Below are positions 52,026 through 61,440 of a DNA stretch of 64,000 nucleotides, piece after piece (within the stretch, counting starts at the first letter, position 1; every line of letters starts with the position of its first letter). The stretch covers positions 3,214,503 to 3,278,502 of the forward strand of contig NZ_CP050152.1 in assembly GCF_011617245.1 (NCBI RefSeq), given 5' to 3'. This DNA is from Brevibacterium atlanticum. Its GTDB lineage: Bacteria; Actinomycetota; Actinomycetes; Actinomycetales; Brevibacteriaceae. The position numbers were made by a program, and so were the translations under genes. Below the pieces are notes generated by a model. The model worked only from the letters and a program-made list of their open reading frames with translations. It ran no database searches and was not told where the DNA came from.

Positions 52026-53294
52026 TCACTCGCCGTGTTTGCGTCCGTGTTGTTCGGAACGCAGCGCGATGACGCGTTCGCTCGCGTCGATAAAGCGCGC
52101 GGTCTGTTCCCCCGCCGCGGTATCACCGAGGTAGAACTTCGCCAATGCGGGAACCGCCCCACTGCGGGAGACGGCCTCGGCGACGAGGTCGACGACGCTG
52201 TCCCGGCCGTCCGGATCCACCGACGGACAGCGGTCGAGAAGTCCCCCTTCGAGTACTTCCGCCTCTGGTTCATGCGGTTTGACCATCACCAGAGGTTTCC
52301 CGGAGGCCAGCCAGTCGAAGGCGACCGAGGTCATCTCGACCACCGCGAGGTCGGCCTCGTCGAGCTGCCATGACACATCCGGGCTCTTGTCGAGGAACCC
52401 GCGCGGATCGGATTCGACGATCTCCGCCACGTCCTCCAACGCTTTCTCGAAGTCATGGCTCATGACTCCGGTACGCGGATGAGGGCGGAAGATCACTCGA
52501 TAGCCGGCTTCGAGCAGCGAGGTGACGATGGCTTCGCCGTTATAGGCGATCGTCCCGTAGGCCATCGATGGGGAGTCGCCTTCCCACGTCGGCGCATAGA
52601 ACACCGCTTTCCCGTCAGGGTGAGCCGTCTTGAATTCGGTCCACTCCCGAGGGACGGAGCGTGGACGATCCAATTGGGGACGTCCGACATCGAACATCCG
52701 ATCGTCGCTCATTCCGTAGAGTGTCTGTTCGATCCGTTCCCTGGCGGCCTGGCCGGCGGTGAAGACATAGTCGTACCCCTTGAGCTGGTTCGAGATCATC
52801 GAGATCTTCTCGCTCTCACCGTGGCTGAGGTGGACGTGTGCCGGCTCCGGATAGCGCAACGCCTGGAAGTTGCTCGTCCCCTGGTTGACGTAGAACACCG
52901 CACGGAGGCTCGGGGACTGCATGAACTTGTCGAGACCGTTGGTCAGACGTGAGAACCGCACCGGGAACGAGGTGAAGCCTTTGAGATACTCCGCCACAGG
53001 GGCGTTGCGGACCATGATGCCGAAGGGCTGGTCTCCGTAGCCGGCGTCCTTGAGCCGTGCTTCGAGCTGCTTGAAAGGCCACAGCCACTGCTCCAGCTGA
53101 TAGACCGAGGTGAGGTCACCGGCGAAATAGCCGGCTGCGACGAAGTCGTCATCATCCTGGGGAGAGAACTCCTCCGGCAGTCGCGATTCGCGGACACGTT
53201 CCCGAAGCCTCTGCGCCACGAGCTTGACTACCGACTGCGCGAAGTTGGCACCACGGACCGCGGTGTGCGGCAGATCTGCCGGATGAAAGGTCAT
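52026..53294 (-). CDS. Glycerophosphotransferase-like protein (HGES subtype), altered DYSS site
   Basis: 422 residues from the ATG at 53294; the frame upstream is not supported. It is closest in the window to the protein at 41482: HLSHGESEKISMISNQLKG with His158 and AVFYAPTWEGDSP. Where relatives have TDYSS it reads VEMTS (about 319-323), losing the Asp and one Ser that contact the CDP part in TagF. It may be a divergent or weakened transferase. It is divergent from corA (135-bp gap). Confidence 0.75.
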   Translation of the reverse strand: MTFHPADLPHTAVRGANFAQSVVKLVAQRLRERVRESRLPEEFSPQDDDDFVAAGYFAGDLTSVYQLEQWLWPFKQLEARLKDAGYGDQPFGIMVRNAPVAEYLKGFTSFPVRFSRLTNGLDKFMQSPSLRAVFYVNQGTSNFQALRYPEPAHVHLSHGESEKISMISNQLKGYDYVFTAGQAARERIEQTLYGMSDDRMFDVGRPQLDRPRSVPREWTEFKTAHPDGKAVFYAPTWEGDSPSMAYGTIAYNGEAIVTSLLEAGYRVIFRPHPRTGVMSHDFEKALEDVAEIVESDPRGFLDKSPDVSWQLDEADLAVVEMTSVAFDWLASGKPLVMVKPHEPEAEVLEGGLLDRCPSVDPDGRDSVVDLVAEAVSRSGAVPALAKFYLGDTAAGEQTARFIDASERVIALRSEQHGRKHGE

Positions 53295-53429
53295 GGCATC
53301 TATTGTGCATGCCTGTCTGTGCTCCCTCTGAACTCGCCCTCCACTCCAGGTGAACAGCCTATCGACCGGCAATCGACGCATGCGGCTGCGATCGGCTAGT
53401 TTTGGGGATGATCCAGCAAGGAGAGCACT

Positions 53430-54560
53430 ATGCCACCTGTCAGCCGACACCGGTTCGAACGATCGTCACTGCGGAAGCGTCCAACGGCCGGCACGCAGAC
53501 GCCCGCCCCCGAAGCGGTGTCTCTGTTCAGTCGTCGTATCGTCGACAGCGAGCCGCAGGAACTCATCGTCTCCGACTCCTTCGCGGACGCTTTGGAAGCG
53601 CATGGCTCCGGCAGCACTGCTCCAGCTGGTTCAGGAACGATCACCCAGGTCATCGTCCCCGGCTCCACACCCGAGCTTCTGGCCGAGATCGCCTCGGCGT
53701 GGGATCTCCACCCAGTGCTCGTCGACGATCTCTACCATGCGAATCAGCGGGCCAAGGTCGAACGCTACGGTGAAGTGCTCTTCGTCGTCCTCAAGTCGGC
53801 CGTCTACATCGATGCGGAGGAGGAAGTCGAGTTCAGCGAGTTCCACCTGCTGATGAAGGATGATGTGCTCGTCATCATCTGTCAGGATGACCGGTTCATC
53901 GACGGCACGCCCATTCCGGGCAGCATCGACGGTATTCGGGAGTACTTCACGAATGAGAAGCGCGGGTGGACGAAGGACCGGGAACTGCTGTCTCTCGGAC
54001 CCGAGGCGCTCATCTACCGTTTCCTCGACACGGCGGTCGACGGCTATTTCCCGGTCCTCGACGGACTGCAGATCGATAAGGACGGAATCGAGCGCCAGGT
54101 TTTCAGCGGCGACACGGCAGCGGCCGAACGCATCTATCTGCTCAGCCAGGAGGTCATCGACGTCCTCCACAATTCCACGCACCTCAACCGTCTGACGCAG
54201 GCTTTGGGTAATGGCGCAGCTAAGTACGCGATTCCCGACGAGCTGCGTGCCTATCTCGACGACGTCACCGACCACCTCACCCGCGTCCTCGCCGAGGCTG
54301 GAGAACTGCGCGAGGCCCTGTCCCAGATCCTCAACGTCAACTCGACTCTCGTGGCGCAGCGGCAGAACGAAGACATGAAGAAGATCTCCGGGTGGGCGGC
54401 GATCCTCTTCGCACCCACGCTCGTCGGAGCCATCTACGGCATGAACTTCGACGACATGCCCGAACTCCATTGGGCCTTCGGCTACCCGATGGCATTGGGA
54501 CTCATGCTCGGGCTCGGAATCGTCCTCTACGTCGTCTTCCGCGTCAAGAAGTGGATGTGA
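53430..54560 (+). CDS. corA: CorA-family magnesium/divalent-cation transporter
   Basis: 376 residues from the ATG at 53430 behind GGAG. A large cytoplasmic domain with long helices, then two C-terminal membrane helices. The signature GMN lies at the end of the first (GAIYGMNFDDMPE), followed by a second helix and a basic KKWM end. Imports Mg2+ (or Co2+/Ni2+) as a pentamer. It seems unrelated in function to the flanking wall genes, though anionic polymers bind Mg2+. Its 3' end overlaps the convergent gene by 34 nt. Confidence 0.93.
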   Translation: MPPVSRHRFERSSLRKRPTAGTQTPAPEAVSLFSRRIVDSEPQELIVSDSFADALEAHGSGSTAPAGSGTITQVIVPGSTPELLAEIASAWDLHPVLVDDLYHANQRAKVERYGEVLFVVLKSAVYIDAEEEVEFSEFHLLMKDDVLVIICQDDRFIDGTPIPGSIDGIREYFTNEKRGWTKDRELLSLGPEALIYRFLDTAVDGYFPVLDGLQIDKDGIERQVFSGDTAAAERIYLLSQEVIDVLHNSTHLNRLTQALGNGAAKYAIPDELRAYLDDVTDHLTRVLAEAGELREALSQILNVNSTLVAQRQNEDMKKISGWAAILFAPTLVGAIYGMNFDDMPELHWAFGYPMALGLMLGLGIVLYVVFRVKKWM

Positions 54561-57229
54561 GGACTTAGCTCGTTAGGCAATCTTCCATTTCTGGCGAAGA
54601 CCACATCAATGAACTCGTTCATGACCGCACGATTGTAATCATCTCCGTCGAAAGCACGAGCTTGGAGCTTCCCGTCGATGAACTTCTGCATACCGGCTGC
54701 AAGGGCAGTCTCGTCAGTATCAACGATGAGGCCACCGCTGTCTTCCATCGCACTCGACACTGATCCAAAGCGCGTCGTTACAATCGGAAGACCGAGAACC
54801 CGTGCTTCGAGTATGACGATCGGCTGACCTTCGTAGTCGCTCGACATGACGAAACAATCACATGCAGACATCACCGAGTAAGGGTTCCGTAGTCGCCCAG
54901 TGAACTGCACCCTCGCCGCGACTCCCAACGAGACGGCCAATTGCTTAAGTTCGCGCTCGAGCGGACCTTCCCCGATGATCACCAGATTTGTGTCAGTTTG
55001 CTCAGCAGAGATTTGCGCAAACGCACGAATCAGGCGAGCATGATTCTTCTCGGGCGACAGTCTTCCGACGGTGACGAAAGTGATCCCTGCGTTGTCGCCT
55101 GATACACGTGAAAGGCTGCGCTGTCGGGATGCTTCAGTGATGATGTCGTCAAAGGAATAGTAGTGTCCCAGCGCCTTGACAGCTTCTGCCAAATTCTCGA
55201 GAGAATGAACACCGGCCTCCGGGTTGCTCTCCAGCGACCCTCCGCTGCCTGAGCGGATCCGCTCGACGTCGATGGTGTTGCGGGCGTTGGTGAACTTTTG
55301 TTGAGGCGCGTATCGGCCGAGGTTCTCCCGATTGATCGAATCGAGATCGGGCGATACGGAAACGAGCGCGTCGAACTCGCGGTAGAGCTTGAAAACACCA
55401 GTTAGATTCCTGAAATGTGGTCGAACCCCGTTCACCTCGCGTTCGGCATCTGCAGCCAGGTCGTTGTGAAGCCAGATCACCTTGCGGGGCGCGGTGGCAT
55501 GCGCGACAATACGAGTCCAATATGAGGAATAGCCGCTGAAATCAACAGCTGCATCGAATTGCGCCTGGCCGAAGATTCGCCTCCACTCCCAATCCCAAAT
55601 TGTTGCATCGGCGTCGTCCTCAGGCAGATCTTCGACATCAGTATTCTCAAGGTCGTTCATACTCCCGAGCAACGGCAACTGGAGGATGCTTGAGTCTCTG
55701 ATCACTTGACGTACGTGCCCCGGGATCATCGCAGCATTCTCTTTTCGATCCCGCTGCCCGGAACGGTAGAAGAACGCAGTAACATCAAATCGGTTGCTGT
55801 CAATGCTGTGCAGAAGGTTCAGGGCGGAGGAGGTGATGCCGTTCGTGATCATTCCGCCGAGGTATATGACGACCTTCTTCCGGCCGTCGTCGAACCCACG
55901 TTTGACGTTGTAGGCGTGTTCATTTCCGTTGAAGACGATGTCAAGAACCCGTTTGCCTGCTTCACCGTCATCACGGGTCGTGAGTTTCGAAGCCAGCGCT
56001 GCGTAACGCTGACGCTCGTGCGGAAATGCAGCTTCTATCTGGTTATCGTCGATCAACGCTTTAACATTCTCGACCAGCTCAACGTCATCACGTGAGGTCG
56101 GCCCGGGCAGTTCCTCTGGACCAAGGTAGAGTCCGCGATCGCTCGAATAATTATCGGAATCCGGGATGTGGAAGGCGATCGGCCGGCCCGTTGCCAAGTA
56201 GTCGATGAAGATACTCGAATAGTCAGTGACCAGCACGTCAGCGAGAGCCAAAGCTTCGTTCGCGGGTAGGTCGTTAGGCACCAGGAAATCTTCGAACTCT
56301 GGATCGTCCACCAGTTGGTCAAAGATCACCTGATGTGCTTTGAGGAGCACGACCCAGTCTTCGAAAGCGGGATCTTCACGCAATGCGCGCAACGTGCCCT
56401 TGAGCCGGTTAGCATCAGCATCCGGGTTGTAGAACGACTCTCCACGCCAAGTCGGAGCATAGAGCAGTACTTTCTTACCCGCCGTCTCAATGCCGCGATG
56501 CCGAAGTACTCTGTCGGCCGCTTTGCCCGCGTCAGCGGCGAACATAGTGTCAGTCCGCGGATACCCTTCCTCGACGATCGCACCTTCATAGACGTTGGTC
56601 AGTTTGTAGGCGCCCAAATACATCTCGTTGGTCATGAACGAGTTCTGAGAGATCAGGTAATCAGCCGACATGAAGTTGCGCAGAACGTTTCTGGCCCCAT
56701 CGGCTCCGCGTTCGATGTCGTATCCCATCTTCTTCAGCGGAGTGCCATGCCACAGATTCACGTACACCTGGTCAGGGCGTTTGATGAACTCAGCGGGAAA
56801 TGTTGCATTGTTGAAAAGGTAGTGGCTGTTCTCTAGCTGCTCGAAATAGGTCGTCGTCCTATATTTGACGAAACCAACACGGGGGTGGTCTGCGAACTCA
56901 CTGCGGAAGGGGGAGTTCCAAGCTCGTTCCGACAACACCCAGGTATGACGAAATTCACAGTATTGCGGGTCCTCGATCATCTGTCGAAACAGAGCCTCGG
57001 GGTTGCACAAGGCGCCGTTGCCGGAAAACGACTCCCATACAACGGTCTTCTCTCGCACTGGAGAGGTCAACGACTTGACGAATGCCCTCGACTTCACAGC
57101 GCTGGAAAGCGAACGCCGATTCTCCCGAAGCTGTTTGGCCCAGCGCACGCGCTCCCGGCGCAGATAGGCAGAAGTAGCCGATGGCAGGGCCTTCAACAGA
57201 AGTTGCTTTGCATGTGGTCCTATGCGCAC
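54527..57229 (-). CDS. Glycerophosphotransferase-GT4 fusion protein
   Basis: 900 residues from GTG 57229 (GGAGCAAC before it); GTG 57286 would add 19 residues. The N-terminal half is a TagF-like domain with NLWHGTPLKKMG (His161), LLYAPTWRGESF and VTDYSS (Asp336). The C-terminal half (about 455-900) is a GT4 transferase with IYLGGMITNGITSSALNLL, VTVGRLSPEKNHARLIRAF and SSDYEGQPIVILEA. One chain could thus add an alditol phosphate and a sugar, building a repeating unit. AT content looks higher than around it. It is divergent from a shorter paralogue at 57445. Confidence 0.9.
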   Translation of the reverse strand: MRIGPHAKQLLLKALPSATSAYLRRERVRWAKQLRENRRSLSSAVKSRAFVKSLTSPVREKTVVWESFSGNGALCNPEALFRQMIEDPQYCEFRHTWVLSERAWNSPFRSEFADHPRVGFVKYRTTTYFEQLENSHYLFNNATFPAEFIKRPDQVYVNLWHGTPLKKMGYDIERGADGARNVLRNFMSADYLISQNSFMTNEMYLGAYKLTNVYEGAIVEEGYPRTDTMFAADAGKAADRVLRHRGIETAGKKVLLYAPTWRGESFYNPDADANRLKGTLRALREDPAFEDWVVLLKAHQVIFDQLVDDPEFEDFLVPNDLPANEALALADVLVTDYSSIFIDYLATGRPIAFHIPDSDNYSSDRGLYLGPEELPGPTSRDDVELVENVKALIDDNQIEAAFPHERQRYAALASKLTTRDDGEAGKRVLDIVFNGNEHAYNVKRGFDDGRKKVVIYLGGMITNGITSSALNLLHSIDSNRFDVTAFFYRSGQRDRKENAAMIPGHVRQVIRDSSILQLPLLGSMNDLENTDVEDLPEDDADATIWDWEWRRIFGQAQFDAAVDFSGYSSYWTRIVAHATAPRKVIWLHNDLAADAEREVNGVRPHFRNLTGVFKLYREFDALVSVSPDLDSINRENLGRYAPQQKFTNARNTIDVERIRSGSGGSLESNPEAGVHSLENLAEAVKALGHYYSFDDIITEASRQRSLSRVSGDNAGITFVTVGRLSPEKNHARLIRAFAQISAEQTDTNLVIIGEGPLERELKQLAVSLGVAARVQFTGRLRNPYSVMSACDCFVMSSDYEGQPIVILEARVLGLPIVTTRFGSVSSAMEDSGGLIVDTDETALAAGMQKFIDGKLQARAFDGDDYNRAVMNEFIDVVFARNGRLPNELSPHIHFLTRKTT

Positions 57230-57444
57230 GTTGCTCCGATTCGCTGAATATGACCATAGGATGAATGCTGAAGGAACAGCACCCACCGTCGTGGTGAACT
57301 TTGATCAATGGGCAGTCTAACGCTGAGACAAGGTGAAGTCCGCAGCGACGCTCGGGTCCGGTACACCACTCGCTGTCACTTCCGCGTCAGCGAGAATTGA
57401 GATGGACATCGGACAACCCAATATGATCGATCGGGAGTTGGAAC

Positions 57445-59211
57445 GTGGCACGCCATACGACACGCAGGACATCAAAGCACCTCTTGCGCCACTGCAAAAC
57501 GGCGACCGACAATGACTTCTGGACAACGAAGCTGATCGATGCTGAAGAGCTCAAGACACGACAGGCGGATTACTGCGACACCGTCCCCAGCGACTTCAAA
57601 GTGATCTTCTACGAGAGCATGTCCGGTGCGCGAATGATGGACTCTCCGTACGCCTTATTCATCCGCCTGTACCACGAGCCTGAGTTTCGCGACTATCACC
57701 ACGTCTGGTCAGTACGTTCGTTCGATCTAATTCCCGATGACTTCGAAGACGATCCCCGGGTCACTTTCGTCACCCGAAATACCGACGCCTATCAGTACTT
57801 CCTTGCATTGGCAGGGTTCGTGATCGGCAACTCGCTCCTGCCCGACTATTTCGTTCGCAAGCCTGAGCAGAAGTACCTCAACACTTGGCATGGAATCGCG
57901 TACAAAGCACTCGGCAGAACCCAGTCTTCACCTCTCGGAGCTGCCGGGAGCGTTTACAACCTCCTCCAGGCCACTCATGTGCTGACCCCGTGCCCAGATA
58001 TGACTGAGACTGAGCTTTCGAGGTTCTCGCTCCGTGGAGTATATTCCGGCTCTATGGCCGAAGTCGGCTACCCGCGACAGGATCTGACTCTCAATCTCTC
58101 GAAAGACGATGGGGAAGGGATCAGAGACCAACTCGGCCTCGATCCCGCCAAAAAGACAATCCTGTATGCCCCTACGTGGCGCGGCAACAAGGGATCAGCA
58201 CGTTTCGACGCTGAACAGCTCGAGAAGGACATCACCAGCCTGATGAAGCTCGACGCGAACGTGATCTTCCAGGCCCACCACATCATGCTCCGTCATATCA
58301 AGAATGTCGATTACGGCAACGTCATCGTGCCCCCTTCGCACATAGTCACGAATGAGCTGCTCGGCATCACCGATCTGCTCATTTCGGACTACTCAAGCAT
58401 CTTCTTTGACTTCCTGGCGACCGGCAGACCGATCGTCCACTACCTTTACGACTATGGTCACTACGCGGATGAACGCGGGCTCCTCCTGGACAAGAGTGAG
58501 CTCCCTGGGCCAATCGTCGCTACTGCCGACGAACTCGTGGCAACCGTCAACGGTTTGATTTCCGACGACTATGTTCCGACTAAGCACTACCGGAGCGCAC
58601 AAAAGAAGTTCTGCCCTCACGACGACGGAAATGCAACGAGCAGAACCATAAATTGGTTCATCCGTGACGATGCCTCTGACGTCAATCTGATCGAGACTCG
58701 TGAACGCCCGAGCATCATATTCTGGGGAGGGCGTCTCGATAACGGAAAGAAGACAGAAGAATTCCTCAGATCAGTGGGTGAAGCTGCTGAACGCGGCGAC
58801 AGAGACGTCACTCTGCTTGTTGCACGCTCAGTGAACTCGAACAAGTCCGCCATGGACCACATCCGACAGCTGGGTTTGTCAATCTCGGTGATCACGCGAA
58901 ACGACTTCGAGATGGTTATGACTTCTGCCGAGGCTGAAGCTCGCATTCGCAAAGGCACTACACGTCACCAGACAGCGGAAGAACCGTTGTCCCGTTGGGT
59001 GCGGCTGAAGTCACTCGTGTCCCGCTCGAAAGAACCGATCAAAACAAAGGACGTACTCCTGGACGATATGTATCACCGCGAATACCGTCGCATCTTCGGT
59101 GATGCTCAGTTCGACGAACTTGTCATGTTTCCCGGCGCATCCCAATTTTGGAGAAGGCTGGCTGCACATGCTGTCTCTGATGGGAAACACCATCAGGAAG
59201 GACAGCGGTGA
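57445..59211 (+). CDS. Glycerophosphotransferase with a truncated GT4 tail, paralogue of 54527
   Basis: 588 residues from GTG 57445 (GGGAG 8 nt upstream). TagF-like domain with NTWHGIAYKALGRT (His149), ILYAPTWRGNKG and ISDYSS (Asp315). Residues from about 450 follow the first Rossmann half of the GT4 domain of the 54527 protein (IFWGGRLDNGKKTEEF; REYRRIFGDAQFDELV against WRRIFGQAQFDAAV) and then end abruptly at LAAHAVSDGK. The sugar-nucleotide half is missing, so only the phosphotransferase is likely active. The stop overlaps the next gene by 4 nt. Confidence 0.85.
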   Translation: MARHTTRRTSKHLLRHCKTATDNDFWTTKLIDAEELKTRQADYCDTVPSDFKVIFYESMSGARMMDSPYALFIRLYHEPEFRDYHHVWSVRSFDLIPDDFEDDPRVTFVTRNTDAYQYFLALAGFVIGNSLLPDYFVRKPEQKYLNTWHGIAYKALGRTQSSPLGAAGSVYNLLQATHVLTPCPDMTETELSRFSLRGVYSGSMAEVGYPRQDLTLNLSKDDGEGIRDQLGLDPAKKTILYAPTWRGNKGSARFDAEQLEKDITSLMKLDANVIFQAHHIMLRHIKNVDYGNVIVPPSHIVTNELLGITDLLISDYSSIFFDFLATGRPIVHYLYDYGHYADERGLLLDKSELPGPIVATADELVATVNGLISDDYVPTKHYRSAQKKFCPHDDGNATSRTINWFIRDDASDVNLIETRERPSIIFWGGRLDNGKKTEEFLRSVGEAAERGDRDVTLLVARSVNSNKSAMDHIRQLGLSISVITRNDFEMVMTSAEAEARIRKGTTRHQTAEEPLSRWVRLKSLVSRSKEPIKTKDVLLDDMYHREYRRIFGDAQFDELVMFPGASQFWRRLAAHAVSDGKHHQEGQR

Positions 59212-60242
59212 ATAACAATATTCTGTGGCTGACGCTCGAGACAGATCCCGACAATATCGCTTCGATGGTGAGTGCGAATGGCGGCTTGCCGCGCTATTTC
59301 CGAGTCGACACGACCACGGCAAACGACCCAGAGACTGACATGATGAAGCTCTCGCTGAGGAACCAGGCGACGAAGAAACTTCTGCTCAAACTCACCAACC
59401 TCGGCTACTCGCTCTACTACAACACGCACAACGAAAGCCGTTTCGTCCGACACGATCGAATTGTGCATCACTGGCCAGCAGTCAAGGACGGAACATTCGC
59501 CGTTTCCGAGCAGGGCATCGTCCACGTACTCGAGCAACCAGCCTCAGGAGTCGTGGAGCGACTCGTAGTTATCATGTCGCCCATCAATTCGAAGCCACGA
59601 CTGATCCGCTATTTTCGCCCTTCATTCGCCACTCTGATGAAGTATGTTCCACGGAACACCGCCATACTGCGCATCGCGGACATCGGCGGAGTCAAGGGCG
59701 CCTTCTACCTGAATACAAGTTTCTCGCCTGACAACAGTGCTCGAATCCAACGGCTCGTAAGGACTACAATCTCCAACTGCGGTTTGGACGATTCCAATGT
59801 AGTGTTCTTCGGTGCGTCTAAGGGCGGAACTGGAGCCCTCTTCCACGGCCTCACCGGTGGGTGGAAATTCGTGGCGGTCGACCCCATTCTGTCTGACAAA
59901 TGGTATGTGGAGAACGAGAATGACTATCATTTCACGACTGGCGGCGTATTCCCCCAGACCAAGCAAGAGGTGTTCGAGAGTCTGATTCGACAGGCCGCAG
60001 GTGGTGAACTCACCGTTCCGCCTGATTCTGTCATCGTCACATCAGCACGATCGCCGCAGTACGCCTACAGCACTGAAATCGTCGCTCCCATAGTCAATCA
60101 ATTGACAATGTTCAACTCGGACAATCCTGAGATCAAGAAACATCCGGATGTTGCGCCGAAGACGATCTATTCTCATGTACTCTCGATCAACAGCCTCCTC
60201 CTCGGGATCCCGCTGCCGAAGGGCGAGCACCCCATCCCATAG
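59208..60242 (+). CDS. XcbB/CpsF-like capsular polysaccharide protein (alpha/beta-hydrolase-like)
   Basis: 344 residues from GTG 59208, coupled to the upstream gene. The hydrolase-like nucleophile elbow VVFFGASKGGTGALFHG has Ser204. C-terminal segments such as PPDSVIVTSARSPQYAY could supply the acid. Members of the XcbB/CpsF group occur in capsule loci (for example meningococcal X), where their role is not settled; esterase or transferase activity is possible. No signal peptide is seen, so it is probably cytoplasmic. It closes the glycopolymer locus. Confidence 0.65.
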   Translation: MNNNILWLTLETDPDNIASMVSANGGLPRYFRVDTTTANDPETDMMKLSLRNQATKKLLLKLTNLGYSLYYNTHNESRFVRHDRIVHHWPAVKDGTFAVSEQGIVHVLEQPASGVVERLVVIMSPINSKPRLIRYFRPSFATLMKYVPRNTAILRIADIGGVKGAFYLNTSFSPDNSARIQRLVRTTISNCGLDDSNVVFFGASKGGTGALFHGLTGGWKFVAVDPILSDKWYVENENDYHFTTGGVFPQTKQEVFESLIRQAAGGELTVPPDSVIVTSARSPQYAYSTEIVAPIVNQLTMFNSDNPEIKKHPDVAPKTIYSHVLSINSLLLGIPLPKGEHPIP

Positions 60243-60245
60243 TGG

Positions 60246-60261
60246 GAACGCTAATGCGTTC
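60246..60261 (+). terminator. Weak hairpin after the XcbB-like gene
   Basis: GAACGC-TAAT-GCGTTC, a 6-bp stem 3 nt after the stop codon, without a T-run. The rest of the gap to 60471 shows nothing else. Confidence 0.3.
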
Positions 60262-60471
60262 GACAAAAGCCGGCGGTGCACGACGAGCAGCCCTGTACCC
60301 GGTCATCTAGTGTGACCGTTGCCCGAGCAACACCTGTTCGACTGACGTCGCTCAGCACTGCTGGCACTTCCCATACCCCAATCGCGCGTTCTTCACACGT
60401 TCTCCTGACCTGCCGATGACGTTCACGGCGTCTTCGCCGCACGGTCGCCTGCCGCTCCTAGCGTCGCTGGC

Positions 60472-61350
60472 GTGAGAACACAGAATGCGAAATCCACGCC
60501 CACCCGTCCACTCACGATCATCGCCACCGCAGCACTCGCGGTATCGGCCACCTTCGGTGCCGGCATCGCTCCCGCAACAGCCGCGAGCCTCGGCTCAGCT
60601 GGAGACGGCGCTCCAGGACTCGGCTCCCCCAGCGACTTCACCGCACCCGACAAAGTCACCGACCTGACATTCCCCACCACGATCTCCCACCGAGGCGGCG
60701 CCAACGTCTACCCCGAGGAATCCATGGAAGGATTCACTGCCTCGGCGAAGGACGGATTCCTGCCCGAGATGGACATCCAGTTCCTCGACGACGGCACCCC
60801 GGTGCTCATCCACGATGACACCGCCGACCGCACGCTCAATGGCGTCAGCGGGCCCATCCGGGATCTCAGCCGCGAAGAATGGGACGCAGCCACCATCAAG
60901 CACCCGGCCGGAGGAGAGGACGCCGCCACCGTCACCCTCGACGAACTCCTCGACGAAATGGGCGGCGATGTCGTCCTCGTGCCCGAGATCAAGCCCGGGG
61001 CCACCTCGGCGGAGGTCGATCAGGTGCTCGACGAATTCGACGAGCGCGGACTGGCCGACTCACTCATCGTCCAGTCCTTCGACTTCGACGCGGCGAAGAC
61101 GATCGCCGAACGCGGGTACACCTCGCTCTACCTCACCGGGGCGACCATGCCCGAGGAGTCCCTCGACGAGATCAAGGACGCCGGCATCGAATGGGTCGGC
61201 CCCAGTACGAAGCTGCCGAAGAAGGACATGCACGCGTTCGACAAGGCCGGCTTCCACGTCGCCCCCTACACGCTTGAAACCGCTAAGGACGGGCACCGCC
61301 TGCCCGGCTGGATCGACGGCTTCTTCACCGACAACGCTTGGGAGGGCTGA
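60472..61350 (+). CDS. Secreted glycerophosphodiester phosphodiesterase
   Basis: 292 residues. A Sec signal peptide (about 1-38: basic start, LTIIATAALAVSATFG, cleavage after APATA/A) directs export. GDPD barrel motifs: HRGGANVYPEES (His73, Arg74, Glu82), EMDIQFLDDG (Glu99, Asp101) and LIHDDTADRT with the second catalytic His114. It hydrolyses glycerophosphodiesters to glycerol-3-phosphate and an alcohol, and could trim glycerol-phosphate polymers of the neighbouring locus or recycle lipid head groups. The GTG at 60472 is the only reasonable start. It converges on ligD. Confidence 0.9.
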   Translation: MRTQNAKSTPTRPLTIIATAALAVSATFGAGIAPATAASLGSAGDGAPGLGSPSDFTAPDKVTDLTFPTTISHRGGANVYPEESMEGFTASAKDGFLPEMDIQFLDDGTPVLIHDDTADRTLNGVSGPIRDLSREEWDAATIKHPAGGEDAATVTLDELLDEMGGDVVLVPEIKPGATSAEVDQVLDEFDERGLADSLIVQSFDFDAAKTIAERGYTSLYLTGATMPEESLDEIKDAGIEWVGPSTKLPKKDMHAFDKAGFHVAPYTLETAKDGHRLPGWIDGFFTDNAWEG

Positions 61351-61359
61351 GACGACGAC

Positions 61360-61385
61360 TCAAGTGGGCGTGCGCCGAGCATGCC
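61360..61385 (-). repeat. Short sequence matching the 3' end of the gene at 63928
   Basis: GTGGGCGTGCGCCGAGCATGC here matches GTGGGCGTGCCGCCGAGCATGC at 63932 apart from one missing base, and the similarity extends a few bases each way. It may be a relic of a second copy of that gene. The rest of the 61351-61440 gap is featureless. Confidence 0.35.
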
Positions 61386-61440
61386 GGGGATCTCACTGCC
61401 GGTCACCGCAGCGAGGAACGAGCTATCCGGCCCGGTTCGC

